Assembly (NCBI GenBank): GCA_023205875.1
Contig: CP060757.1
Location: 930,001-994,000, forward strand
Length of the DNA stretch: 64,000 nt
Origin: Chloropicon primus
Lineage: Eukaryota > Chlorophyta > Chloropicophyceae > Chloropicales > Chloropicaceae
Direction of reading: 5' to 3'
Numbering within the stretch: the first letter of the stretch is position 1; the number at the start of each line of letters is the position of its first letter. The notes beneath the pieces were generated by a model. That model saw only the letters and a program-made list of their open reading frames with translations, was not told where the DNA came from and did not search any database. Both the position numbers and the translations under genes were made by a program. Positions 35,665 to 44,537 of the stretch are shown piece after piece.

Positions 35665-37359
35665 ATGGTGCCCCGCTATGTGCTGCTCGCGCTGTGTTCC
35701 CTCACCCTGGCCGTCGTCGCCGTGGGGGGCACGCGCGTGGCGAACGAGCTCGCGCACGACTTGCGGGGGAGCTACTACGGTTCGTACTCGGAGGCGGGCG
35801 GGGGGGAGGAGCAGGACGAGCCGTTCTCGCTGCCGAGGTCCTCGAGCCCGGGCAAGAGCACGGCCGGCACGGCCGTGCTTTGCCTGTGCTCGTCCGAGTC
35901 AGTCGGCCCCCCGTCGATCGACGAGGCGGGGGACTACAAGTTCCTCGTGGACGGGGTCCTGGCGTTCCTGCAGAACGACAAGATCGGCCAGCGGTACGCG
36001 CTTCGAGGCGAGATCCGGTGCGAGTTGACCCCTCAGGAGAGCTTCTTGGCCCACGCGTCCGGGGAGCGCCTGTGCCACTACGTGAGCAAGGGGGCGGGCG
36101 GGGAGTACGACGTGAGCCTCGCCCTGGACGTGGCGAGAGGAGTTCCCTCGGGCTCTGGCCACGCGGCCTTCTTCAACATCTCGAGCGACGCGAACGGGGA
36201 GTACACCGGCCACATCGGGAGCAAGCTGTCCGCCCTGGACTCGGTGTGCGACGATATCGCTTGCAGGATGAGCGTCACGAGGAACTACGTCGTGGAAACG
36301 GGGACCGGGGAGGACGAGAGCGAGGATGACGACGACGCTCTCTCGGCTCCCTCGGCCCCCTCGGCCCCCTCGGCTCTCCCGGGGGTGCAGCCCACGGTGG
36401 TGGTGGAGGAGGAGGATCAAAGCGCGGCGCAGGTCGGAGGCTCGTACGGCGCGGGAAGGGACGGGTCCGTGGCCCAGAACCGGGTGGGCAAGCTGAGGTG
36501 CGGGGGAACCACGCCGAACTTGGGAGCTTCCAAGACGCCGGATTGCGGCGACCAGGGCTTCTGCATGGACGAGGTCACGGGGGCGGCGTGCTACTGGGAC
36601 TGCAACCCGGGCTGGTGCTCGTGCACCTCGGGAACTTGCTTCGATGCGGAGGGAAGGTGCACCGTTCCGTCCACGTACCCCGCGGCGAACGGCTACCAGT
36701 CCACCTGCTCCTACGGCGACGGCGTCGGCGGCGGATCACCCGAGGCCAAGAGGGAGGTGAAGGAGATCAAGCCGACCGAGACTCCCGCGGAAGCCGTGCG
36801 CGTCGCGTTCCACGCGGGTCGCGATGGGGCGACGCCCCCGAACAGGGTCGAGAGCCTAAGATGCGGCGGGGAGAAAGGGAGGCCAAGCTGCGGCGACATG
36901 GGGTTCTGCCTCGATGAGAAGACGGGGGAGAGGTGCTTCTGGGACTGCGATCCGGGCTGGTGCTCTTGCAACTCCGGAGCCTGCTTTGACTTCACCGGCA
37001 GGTGCACCGAGTCCGCGACCTACCCAGAGAGCAACAACTGGCAAGCCACCTGCGAGGCGACGGGCCAGCCCCCCGAAGGCGGGTCTGATATTTCGGACAT
37101 GTACACCTCGGGCAAGGATGGGGCCAGGCCACCCAACCGGGTTGGAAAGAGGAGGTGCGGCGGGGAGAAGGGCAAGCCCGACTGTGGGCTCCAGGGCTAT
37201 TGCATGGGCGAGGAGACTGGGGAAGCGTGCTACTGGGACTGCGAACCGGGCTGGTGCTCTTGCACCTCTGGCAGTTGCTTTGATGAGCTCGGAAGGTGCT
37301 CTATTCCAGCAAGCTACCCCGAGTCAAACAATTGGCAAGCCACCTGCCCATTCTATTGA
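35665..37359 (+). CDS. Secreted protein with three ten-cysteine repeats
   Basis: 564 aa, single exon. Signal peptide at residues 1 to about 22 (VPRYVLLALCSLTLAVVAVG). Residues ~50-215 form a first domain with scattered cysteines that I do not recognise. A Ser/Pro/Glu linker precedes three tandem repeats of about 80-85 residues at 264-348, 385-463 and 483-561. Each starts G[RK]DGxxxxNRV, carries ten cysteines in fixed spacing around CYWDC-PGWCSC-SG-CFD, and ends in a TC. Ten cysteines suggest five disulfides per module in an extracellular place. No membrane anchor. Family unknown to me. TGTAA at 37393-37397. Confidence 0.85.
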   Translation: MVPRYVLLALCSLTLAVVAVGGTRVANELAHDLRGSYYGSYSEAGGGEEQDEPFSLPRSSSPGKSTAGTAVLCLCSSESVGPPSIDEAGDYKFLVDGVLAFLQNDKIGQRYALRGEIRCELTPQESFLAHASGERLCHYVSKGAGGEYDVSLALDVARGVPSGSGHAAFFNISSDANGEYTGHIGSKLSALDSVCDDIACRMSVTRNYVVETGTGEDESEDDDDALSAPSAPSAPSALPGVQPTVVVEEEDQSAAQVGGSYGAGRDGSVAQNRVGKLRCGGTTPNLGASKTPDCGDQGFCMDEVTGAACYWDCNPGWCSCTSGTCFDAEGRCTVPSTYPAANGYQSTCSYGDGVGGGSPEAKREVKEIKPTETPAEAVRVAFHAGRDGATPPNRVESLRCGGEKGRPSCGDMGFCLDEKTGERCFWDCDPGWCSCNSGACFDFTGRCTESATYPESNNWQATCEATGQPPEGGSDISDMYTSGKDGARPPNRVGKRRCGGEKGKPDCGLQGYCMGEETGEACYWDCEPGWCSCTSGSCFDELGRCSIPASYPESNNWQATCPFY

Positions 37360-37392
37360 CGGGCGCAACCGAACCGCTCTCACAAGTAACTC

Positions 37393-37397
37393 TGTAA
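37393..37397 (+). terminator. TGTAA polyadenylation signal of the ten-cysteine repeat gene
   Basis: 34 nt after the stop at 37359. Confidence 0.6.
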
Positions 37398-37446
37398 TTC
37401 ACACACCATCACCATCATCATTGTAGCTGGAACGACAGCTCGCAAA

Positions 37447-39465
37447 ATGAGGAGGGGGGCGTCGTCGTCGTCGTCGTCGTCGAGGTGGCGGACGTCGAGA
37501 CAGGCGGAGCCCTTGAGTGCGAGCGAGGATGAGGACGACGTCGACTACGTGTTCCTCGGCACGCCCCTGGAGCACGAGAAGGAAAGCGACGCGCGGAGTG
37601 GACGAAGGAAGAGGGCGGACCCCGCGGTGACGAGGCACAAAGCCGTGTGGGATCAGGTTGCAACGGATGAGGAGGGGAGGCGGAGGTTTCACGGCGCTTT
37701 CACCGGGGGATTCAGTGCCGGTTACTTCAACACCGTCGGCACGCCGCAGGGGTTCACCCCGCAGACGTTTGTCTCCAGGTAAGTGGGCCGCTTCGGGGTG
37801 TGGGTTTGAGAGTGGTGGCTGATCTGACAGGGAGTGAACTCTCCGTTTTCCGCCGTTTCTAGCAAGGGAAAGCGCGCAGCGGTGGACGACAGGACGAGGG
37901 AGCAGCAGGTGGAGGACTTCTTGGACGAAGACGAGCTGGAAGAGCGCAAGCGGAGGAGGCTGGACTCCACGAGGGACTATGACACTTTTGGGGGGCGGGC
38001 CGCAGAGGAGGCCCAGGAGCTGGCCCAGTTCGAGCTGCGAAAGAAGGGTGGGGCGAGCGCTATCCCGGGGGGGCCCTTGCTGATGGACGCCATGATCAAG
38101 CCGGTCTCGGACTCCATCGGCATTCGCATGCTGCTGGCCCTGGGTTGGAGGCGAGGCAAGGGCGTCGGACGCAGAAGCCGGGTCGATCGTCCCGCCACTC
38201 AAGCGGAGGTGGCCCGGGCCACCGACGATCCCGGCGCTCTCGCGAAGCACCTGGAAAGCGTGGCCAACACGCCAATCTACGTCAAACAGCCCAAGGACAA
38301 CACCTTCGGCCTGGGATACGACCCGTACAGGCGGGCGGCAGAGTTCTCGGAGAGGCGGAAGAAGAAGGGAGTGGAAGGGTCTCGGGGGGACTCCAGGATG
38401 GGTCTGGGCGGCATCGGGTTTGGCGTCTTCGACGAGGACGACGAGTTGAGGGTCGATGATGTTTACGGCGACTCTAAGGGGGACTACAATTTCGAGATCG
38501 TCGAAGAGGAGGAGGAGAAGCAGGAGGAGTGGTCGCAAGGGCCATCCGCTTCTGGTTTCGGGAAAGGGCATCGCCTTTCGAGCGAGGAAACGGGGGGGGT
38601 TGAGGGGTTTGAGCACGGGGGCCGCCTTGAGAACAGAAAGGACTTCAAGTGGTTTCGCCCCCCCGTGGTTCCCGGAGACTTCAAAGGGCTTCACGTGATA
38701 AAGGGCAGCAAGAAGGGGGAGGGGGGAACTGGGAAGACGCCGCCGCCCAAAGCGGAACCGCCCAAGGACCCCGGGGTTATGAAGACCATTCACTCCCTTG
38801 CTGCCTACGTCGCGAGAAATGGTCCACAATTCGAGGCCCTCGCGAAGGAGAGAAACGCCTTCAATTCAAAGTTCAACTTTCTCCAGGGCGGGGTGGGTTG
38901 TGCCTACTATAAGTGGAAGCTGCACGAGGAGAAGGAGAAGGCAGCCAAAGTTGCCAAGTCGAACAAGCCCGCCGCGCCAAAGGTCCCAGCAAGGCCATCG
39001 GTGGCGAGCTACATTGCGAACCCCAACATCTCGTCCCAGGTGAACGCGCCGAAGAAGGAATTCCTCATGCCCCAAGCGCAAGTCGCCGGTCTGCACTATC
39101 CAGCAGCACCAGCTGAGACGGAGCCCAAGGCGGTCGACAGAGATCTGGTGCCCGTGCGGTCGGAGCAACTCTGGCAGCCGGAGTACCTGCTCTGCAAGAG
39201 GTTTGGAGTGAAAGATCCGCACAAGGGCCAGGTGATATCTACGAGCCAGAGAGTCGCTGAGTTCCAGCAACCGGTGGTGGCGCAACAAGCAGGGATGCAT
39301 CGCGAGGTTTCTTCTCTCGTCGTCCCCGAGGCAGATCAGGCGGGGGCAGGCAAGGGGGACAAACAGGAGTACGTCGAAAAGCCCTTTGAAGTCTTCAAGG
39401 CAATCTTCAGTGACTCCGAAGAGGACCCAAAGGCCCTTGCGGATTCTTTTCTTGCTTCTCTATAA
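37447..39465 (+). CDS. TGH: G-patch splicing factor TGH/GPATCH1-like
   Basis: Two exons, 37447-37778 and 37863-39465 (intron 84 nt, GTAAGT donor, TAG acceptor, phase 2); 644 aa. N-terminal TGH/DUF1604 region: [10 protein letters not shown], then [20 protein letters not shown] and [10 protein letters not shown], spliced to a [10 protein letters not shown] acidic block. The G-patch is at about 195-235 ([18 protein letters not shown]). Near residue 450 a SWAP/Surp-like segment contains [11 protein letters not shown]. In Arabidopsis TOUGH acts in pri-miRNA processing and splicing; human GPATCH1 joins catalytic spliceosomes. Sequence continuity across the junction (SR to SKGKRA) supports the splice. 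TGTAA at 39492-39496. Confidence 0.92.
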
Positions 39466-39491
39466 GTATCAATATTATTCTATAACAATCT

Positions 39492-39496
39492 TGTAA
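39492..39496 (+). terminator. TGTAA polyadenylation signal of TGH
   Basis: 27 nt after the stop at 39465. Confidence 0.55.
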
Positions 39497-39519
39497 AACA
39501 TTCTAGTAAAACCTCTAAC

Positions 39520-42471
39520 TTACACTTTTGTCCCACCACCACGGGAGGCGTCCATCGGCAACTGTATGGCGACGTGTCCCTTGGGTGAGTGTATTTCTTG
39601 GTAACCGTCGTAGCCGTTTCCTCTTCCGAACTCGTTTGTCGAGTCCGACAGCATTCCCAGAGAGATGGTCTTCCTCTGCCTCATTTGGGGACCTTTCATC
39701 ACGTTCGGCAGCGGCAGCTGCATGTTTGCCAGCGGAGTTTTGGGGCTTGCCAGGCCAGGTTTCCCGCCATCAGGAAAATTCTCTTCTTCGTCTACTCTCT
39801 CGAGCAAGGAGGCGTACGACCTCGTCTTCCCCGAGCGCATGTACATGGACGCGGAGTAATTGGAACTTCCAAAGTCACCGAGATCGTCGTCGGGGGGCTT
39901 TGGCGATTTCATGACCTTCGTCCACACCGTTCTGTGCCTGTCGGAGTACCTCATGTAGATCGTGAGGCATGAGATCAGGAAGAAGATGCCGCCCACGATC
40001 AAGTACCCGCTGTACATGGTGTCTTCGTCCACCTCCATCACCTGGTCCTCGTAATTGTCTTCCGAGTCACTTTCGCCGTCCGACAAATCTGCGACCTCGT
40101 CTCCCTCCTCCCCTTGCTGATGATGACGCGCTTCTTGGTGGTCATACCCCTCGTACTCCTCGTAGACACCACCCCTCTTCTCCGTGTCCACAGTAACCAT
40201 CTGCTCGTACGGTATGAGCTGCGGCTTGATCTTGGAGCAATCCTCGCCAATCCTATCGTGATTGCACAGGCAAACCCCCTTTTTGCATGTGCCAGCCCCG
40301 CTGCAGTCGTTTGGGCACTCCACCACGACGTCGTAGTCGATCCGGAATTTGCCCACCACCCAGCTCATTTCCGTCGTTGCTCGGGCTGCCCTCGCGGGCG
40401 TGCTCTCGATTTGGTTGTGCTGCCACAGAAGCTCTATCCTGCTGATGTGAAAGTCCTCCCGTCCGAGAGGGAGCTGCAAGTGACACGATCCTTCCTCTTT
40501 CCTTGGGGAATCGTCAGAGAACCTTTCCATCGTCCTGTTGTTGTACACGACCACCGCAATGTCTTTGCACGAGAAGTTCGAGGGCAACGCCACCCTCCCC
40601 CCATCCACTGTCAAGTCTTCCATCGTAATGGCCAGCTGGAAGTGGGTGCTCGGCCTTGGCTGCTGGTCAGGCACTTCGAACGTTTCACGCACGTTCAAAG
40701 CAGACCACTGGTAGGGCACAAGGCTGATGTACCGTCCCTCATCAAGCTTTTCACTCGCGGCTGTCGAGAGGTGGTACCCGCACGAGATGCCCGCGAAGCC
40801 TGGGTGGCACTGGCACACGCCCTTGTAGCAGAAGCCTTGCCCATTGCAGTCGTGCTTGCACAGACTTTTGCTCTTCTCAGCTGCAATGGTGTACATCGAA
40901 GACCCTCTGGACTGAACCCCCAACCACAAAACTTGATCCTGAGACTTCAGAGGCGGGGAGAGAGAGAGCACAGCCCTCGTTCCAAATGACACTGCTTCGT
41001 GCAACAGGTGGGACTGGTCCGTGGGGATGACCCCCCTTTGCAGGTACACCGACATCGCTTCCGTCGTCGTGTTCTTGACCCCACCGTGAATAATGTTCTC
41101 CACTGTAATCTCGAGATTCTCCGAAAAGTCTTTCGGGACCACGATCTTGTGGTACTTCATTCCGCCGTTCTGCGCCAGGGAGAATCCTTGCGCAGGCAAG
41201 TGTGCCTGGACCCCGCGCTCCAACCCGTCTCTCCCCCCTCCCCCCACCGCGATGGGCAGGTCCGGGCTTGCCTTGTAGCAATCAGAACCGGTGAATTCGT
41301 TACGGCAGAAGCACTTGCCAATCTCAGCGTTGCATTCCCCGTTCAAGCTGCACCCGTGTGGGCAATGCTCGACCGCTTTTGTCTCCAGGACGTAGTTTGC
41401 TTCCAGCCCATCGCCCAAAATCCCAATGAACCAGGCAAAGGGCCCAGGCTTCTCGATCTTCAGGACGCACTCCGCGCTGCTCGCGTCGCTTATTTGCTGC
41501 TTGCTGATGCTGCAGGTGTGCTCGTAACGATCGGCGACCTTGCTCGCACTCGTCAAGGGGACTTCGGACTTGTTCACCACGAGGTGGACTTTCTTGCCCA
41601 CCGAGTTGCCATGCGAAAAGGAAAGGATCTTGAGCGTGACTTGGAAGGTGCCCGTGGAGTGCATCTGACTCAAAAAGTAGTGCCGCCAGGCGTCCTTTCC
41701 CACGTTTCCTGGAACCTCGGAATTCGCTTGAATCGGCAACGACCTGCTGCTTTGACTTTCCTCGCACTTACTTCCTTTGGAGCCTGGCTTGCAGCAGCAC
41801 CTGTCCCTGAGGCACACGCCCCTCCCCGAGCAGGAGTCGCTGCAGAGCCCCAACGGGGTTTCCACCCCAATTGCAAAGTACTCATCTTTCCCACCAGAAC
41901 GGATGCCAACAGTCCAGGTAGATCCCTGAGGCTCGTCGACTCGGAGCTCCAGCTTGTTGCTGCGGGAGCAGGCCGTCTTCGGCAGACACCTTGACTTGAA
42001 ATTCGACTCATCTGGCAGGCCCTTCCTGTCGTCATTCACGAACATGGCCAGCTGCGACCTGAGCTCAAGACCCTCGTTGGCCCCGTGGAACGACACGTTC
42101 GCCAAAGCGAGCAGCTCGATTTTCAGGTGGCCTGGATTGCTGCCCGCTATGTTGACCGTGAAGTACCTCCAAGACTTGCTCGTGATATGACCCGTGTAAC
42201 TTCCTCCCGGCTTCAGCATAACGACATCGCTCACAATAGCGCAATTCTCTCCGGCATAACCGAACAGGCAATAGCACTTCCCCATGATGCAGTGGCCTTT
42301 GTTGCCGCAGTTGCTCGGGCACACGTACTCCTCCCTCCGCCTCACCAAGCTGTCCTCCTGGCTCACAATTTCGAGGCAGCTGGCTCTCCCAAGCCAGCAC
42401 AGGGAGGCAAGCACGAGGAGCGCCCACGCCTGGGCGCTCCCGCGGCTCACCTTGGGCCGAAGAAACTCCAT
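39520..42471 (-). CDS. Type I membrane protein with five EGF-like repeats
   Basis: 983 aa from the ATG at 42471; the 21 codons upstream begin at a TTG and are left out. Signal peptide at about 10-32 (AWALLVLASLCWLGRASC). Five tenascin-type EGF modules of CxxxCxxxGxCxxGxCxCxxGxxGxxC form: CPSNCGNKGHC, CSDSCSGRGVC, CPHGCSLNGEC, CKHDCNGQGFC and CPNDCSGAGTC. They are spread through the ectodomain and separated by ~140-180-residue beta-rich segments resembling pre-peptidase C-terminal-like domains. An acidic juxtamembrane stretch precedes the single membrane helix (about 820-843). The cytoplasmic tail is ~140 residues, Ser/Tyr-containing, with no kinase domain. Probably adhesion or sensing at the cell surface (inference). 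Confidence 0.87.
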   Translation of the reverse strand: MEFLRPKVSRGSAQAWALLVLASLCWLGRASCLEIVSQEDSLVRRREEYVCPSNCGNKGHCIMGKCYCLFGYAGENCAIVSDVVMLKPGGSYTGHITSKSWRYFTVNIAGSNPGHLKIELLALANVSFHGANEGLELRSQLAMFVNDDRKGLPDESNFKSRCLPKTACSRSNKLELRVDEPQGSTWTVGIRSGGKDEYFAIGVETPLGLCSDSCSGRGVCLRDRCCCKPGSKGSKCEESQSSRSLPIQANSEVPGNVGKDAWRHYFLSQMHSTGTFQVTLKILSFSHGNSVGKKVHLVVNKSEVPLTSASKVADRYEHTCSISKQQISDASSAECVLKIEKPGPFAWFIGILGDGLEANYVLETKAVEHCPHGCSLNGECNAEIGKCFCRNEFTGSDCYKASPDLPIAVGGGGRDGLERGVQAHLPAQGFSLAQNGGMKYHKIVVPKDFSENLEITVENIIHGGVKNTTTEAMSVYLQRGVIPTDQSHLLHEAVSFGTRAVLSLSPPLKSQDQVLWLGVQSRGSSMYTIAAEKSKSLCKHDCNGQGFCYKGVCQCHPGFAGISCGYHLSTAASEKLDEGRYISLVPYQWSALNVRETFEVPDQQPRPSTHFQLAITMEDLTVDGGRVALPSNFSCKDIAVVVYNNRTMERFSDDSPRKEEGSCHLQLPLGREDFHISRIELLWQHNQIESTPARAARATTEMSWVVGKFRIDYDVVVECPNDCSGAGTCKKGVCLCNHDRIGEDCSKIKPQLIPYEQMVTVDTEKRGGVYEEYEGYDHQEARHHQQGEEGDEVADLSDGESDSEDNYEDQVMEVDEDTMYSGYLIVGGIFFLISCLTIYMRYSDRHRTVWTKVMKSPKPPDDDLGDFGSSNYSASMYMRSGKTRSYASLLERVDEEENFPDGGKPGLASPKTPLANMQLPLPNVMKGPQMRQRKTISLGMLSDSTNEFGRGNGYDGYQEIHSPKGHVAIQLPMDASRGGGTKV

Positions 42472-43245
42472 TGTCCTGGATTGAACCCACCACCGGACAC
42501 AGGATCCTGTTCCTCCTCCTTCAAAACTTTTCAAACATTTATCTTCGCCAGGAAGAGAACACAGGGATGCCCTTTAATTCATTCCCTTCATCTTGGTTCC
42601 ACTCCCAGTCCACCAAGGTCCCACCTTTGCTTCCACCTTTGCGGGCTTTGTCCCCGAGTCGACCGACGCGGCTCCACAGACCGTCGGCCTCCAGGAGCAA
42701 ATCAAGACAGCACGCGTGGCCCCTTGGGTGACTCATCAAAAACAAAATAACTTCTTCATTTGTGAAGTTAGAAGATCACGAGAGGAGCGGGTTCTGGATT
42801 CTTTCTCCTTCTTTCTCTTTCTTTCTTTCTCTCTCTCTCTGTGTGCTTGTCCTTTACTCGCTCTTTTGCGATCACCACCATTGTCTTTGGCCACAGCCAG
42901 TCGGGACGAGGGCAGCGTTCGTGTTGGTACCACGGCGGAGAAGGGAAGGGCTAAGGCCACCAGCGCGCAAGATTTAGGTCGTAGAAGCAATCGTGCCCGT
43001 TCGAGGAGAGCAGTGAAAGCGGGGAAAAAAGAGACTGTGGAAATGATCAAAGCACGGCGAGGAAGGACTTGTCGTGGAGTGAAGTGAAGTGCTCTGATCT
43101 ATTATACGCTCGTGTTAATGATCTATCATATTCATATCTCTGCTGCAACAAAGTGCAATATTCTATCATATCACACCGAAGATGCAAAGTTCTGCTTTCG
43201 ACAAAGGACAACAAGAGCCTCGCACGCGAGACCTCTGCAGCCTTT
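42472..43245. other. Intergenic gap, 774 nt
   Basis: 5' flank of the EGF-repeat gene and 3' flank of the small secreted gene (both minus strand). Contains a CT/TTTC-rich tract at about 42800-42842. Open frames here are low-complexity and have no credible protein. This is the largest gene-free stretch in the window. Confidence 0.5.
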
Positions 43246-43830
43246 TTACTTGGCCTCCTGACCAATCAAGAGCTGGTTGAGGGCAGTGCCAACCTGGACA
43301 CCGCAGTCTCTGTAGCTCTGAGACTCCCAGTCGGACACGGCAGTCTGAATCTCGTTGAGGATGTCAACTCCGTTAATCAAGAGGTCCTTTCCGACGTGGT
43401 AGGCGAAAGCGGCAGGGGTCTTGAACTCGGAAAGGACATGCAAGATGCTCTCAACGTCGTTAATGGCGCCCTGGCAGTCGGTGATGGCGGTGGAGACCTC
43501 GGTGAGAGACTCTCCGATGAGTCTGATGCCCTCCTTGACACCTCTGACGCTCTCCTCCTTAATGTCCTTCACGGCCATGTCAAGGTCGTCGTACACCTGG
43601 GTGATATCGGACGCGCACTGCTTCAGGTTTGGGTACTTCTCGTACTCGAAAAATCCTTGGATGAGACCCTCGAAGATGTCGAAGGTGACCTCCCACTTCC
43701 AGCTGGCCTCGAGCTTCTGGTTCAAGGCCAAAGCAGAGTGCTCTGGCCTCACCTTTGGCTCCGTGCGGACTGCCGCGACGGACTGCACGGCCACAAGAGC
43801 GGCCAAAACGCCAACAAGATACTTGTTCAT
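43246..43830 (-). CDS. Small secreted helical protein
   Basis: 194 aa from the ATG at 43830; 21 upstream codons rich in Arg/Glu are excluded. Clear signal peptide (NKYLVGVLAALVAVQSVAAV), then a mature region of about 170 residues with few cysteines (CASDI, DCQGA, DCGVQ), predicted by eye to be a helical bundle: FEGLIQGFFEYEKYPNLKQC, VYDDLDMAVKDIKEESVRGV, VESILHVLSEFKTPAAFAYH. I do not recognise the family, although similar small secreted bundles occur in protists. It lies between two other surface-protein genes. The 418-codon antisense frame (43069-44325) lacks such features and is rejected. Confidence 0.78.
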   Translation of the reverse strand: MNKYLVGVLAALVAVQSVAAVRTEPKVRPEHSALALNQKLEASWKWEVTFDIFEGLIQGFFEYEKYPNLKQCASDITQVYDDLDMAVKDIKEESVRGVKEGIRLIGESLTEVSTAITDCQGAINDVESILHVLSEFKTPAAFAYHVGKDLLINGVDILNEIQTAVSDWESQSYRDCGVQVGTALNQLLIGQEAK

Positions 43831-44537
43831 CTTCAGTTCTGCGGTTTTATATACTCTTTCCTCGCGCTGGCGCTCTCTCTGTCGCTCTATCACTACTTGT
43901 CACTTGAACCTCGCACAAACGCCGTTTTACTCTTTCTTTTTTTTGTCCTGTCTCCCCTAAAACTGCTTGCCAGTCTACGTTCATCACCAGTTACCTTGCC
44001 AGCACATCAAGTCCTTCTATCCTTCACGAAGGAAAGTTTCATTAAGGAAATCCTAAAACAAAAAGACGGTGAGTGGAGGAGGACTTGTTCTGGATTCTGG
44101 ACCTGGGATTCAGTTCATGACTTACAGGACTCCTCTCTCCTCTCCCTCCCTCGACAGATCTTTTGCTCTTTTGCATCTTTTGCTCGCCAGTGGTCCCAGG
44201 TTGGACAACCTTCCCGAGACTTGCTTTGGAGGAAGTCCAAACGTGCTGCGCTGCTCTGTTTGCGCTGCACAAGGGTCCTGCTTGTCCTCGGACTCCGGCT
44301 CAGATCCCGGGGATCCTCGGAGTGAGAAAAGGTGCTTGTCGTCCTTCGAACCCGGACCTCCAGGCAGTGACCAGGCAGTGGTGCTGGAGAGAGGGGAAGG
44401 GGCCACCAAGGACAGGGGTGAGAGCGACGAGGGCAATTGCGGGGGTGAATTGAGGCCGAGATCGCACCAATAAACCTTTCTCTCTTCAGCTGGTCCCTGC
44501 TTTCTCGTGTTGTGCGAGTCTGACAGAGGACAGCAAG
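43831..44537. promoter_or_regulatory. Divergent intergenic region, 707 nt
   Basis: Between start codons of the small secreted gene (minus) and the proline-rich surface gene (plus). Unusually long for this genome. AT-richer around 43900-44060. No gene supported. Confidence 0.5.

Noticed and set aside
42593-43087. 164-codon plus-strand frame in the 774-nt gap
   Set aside because: Repetitive Phe/Ser/Leu stretch from a CT tract and no start context or domain; could be tested by RNA.
43069-44325. 418-codon plus-strand frame over the small secreted gene
   Set aside because: Lacks any domain or signal peptide and runs through AT-rich flanks; the minus-strand frame has a clear signal peptide.
44069-44473. 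Possible small gene before the proline-rich surface gene
   Set aside because: Competing frames on both strands of similar length and no conserved feature; looks like leader or promoter.
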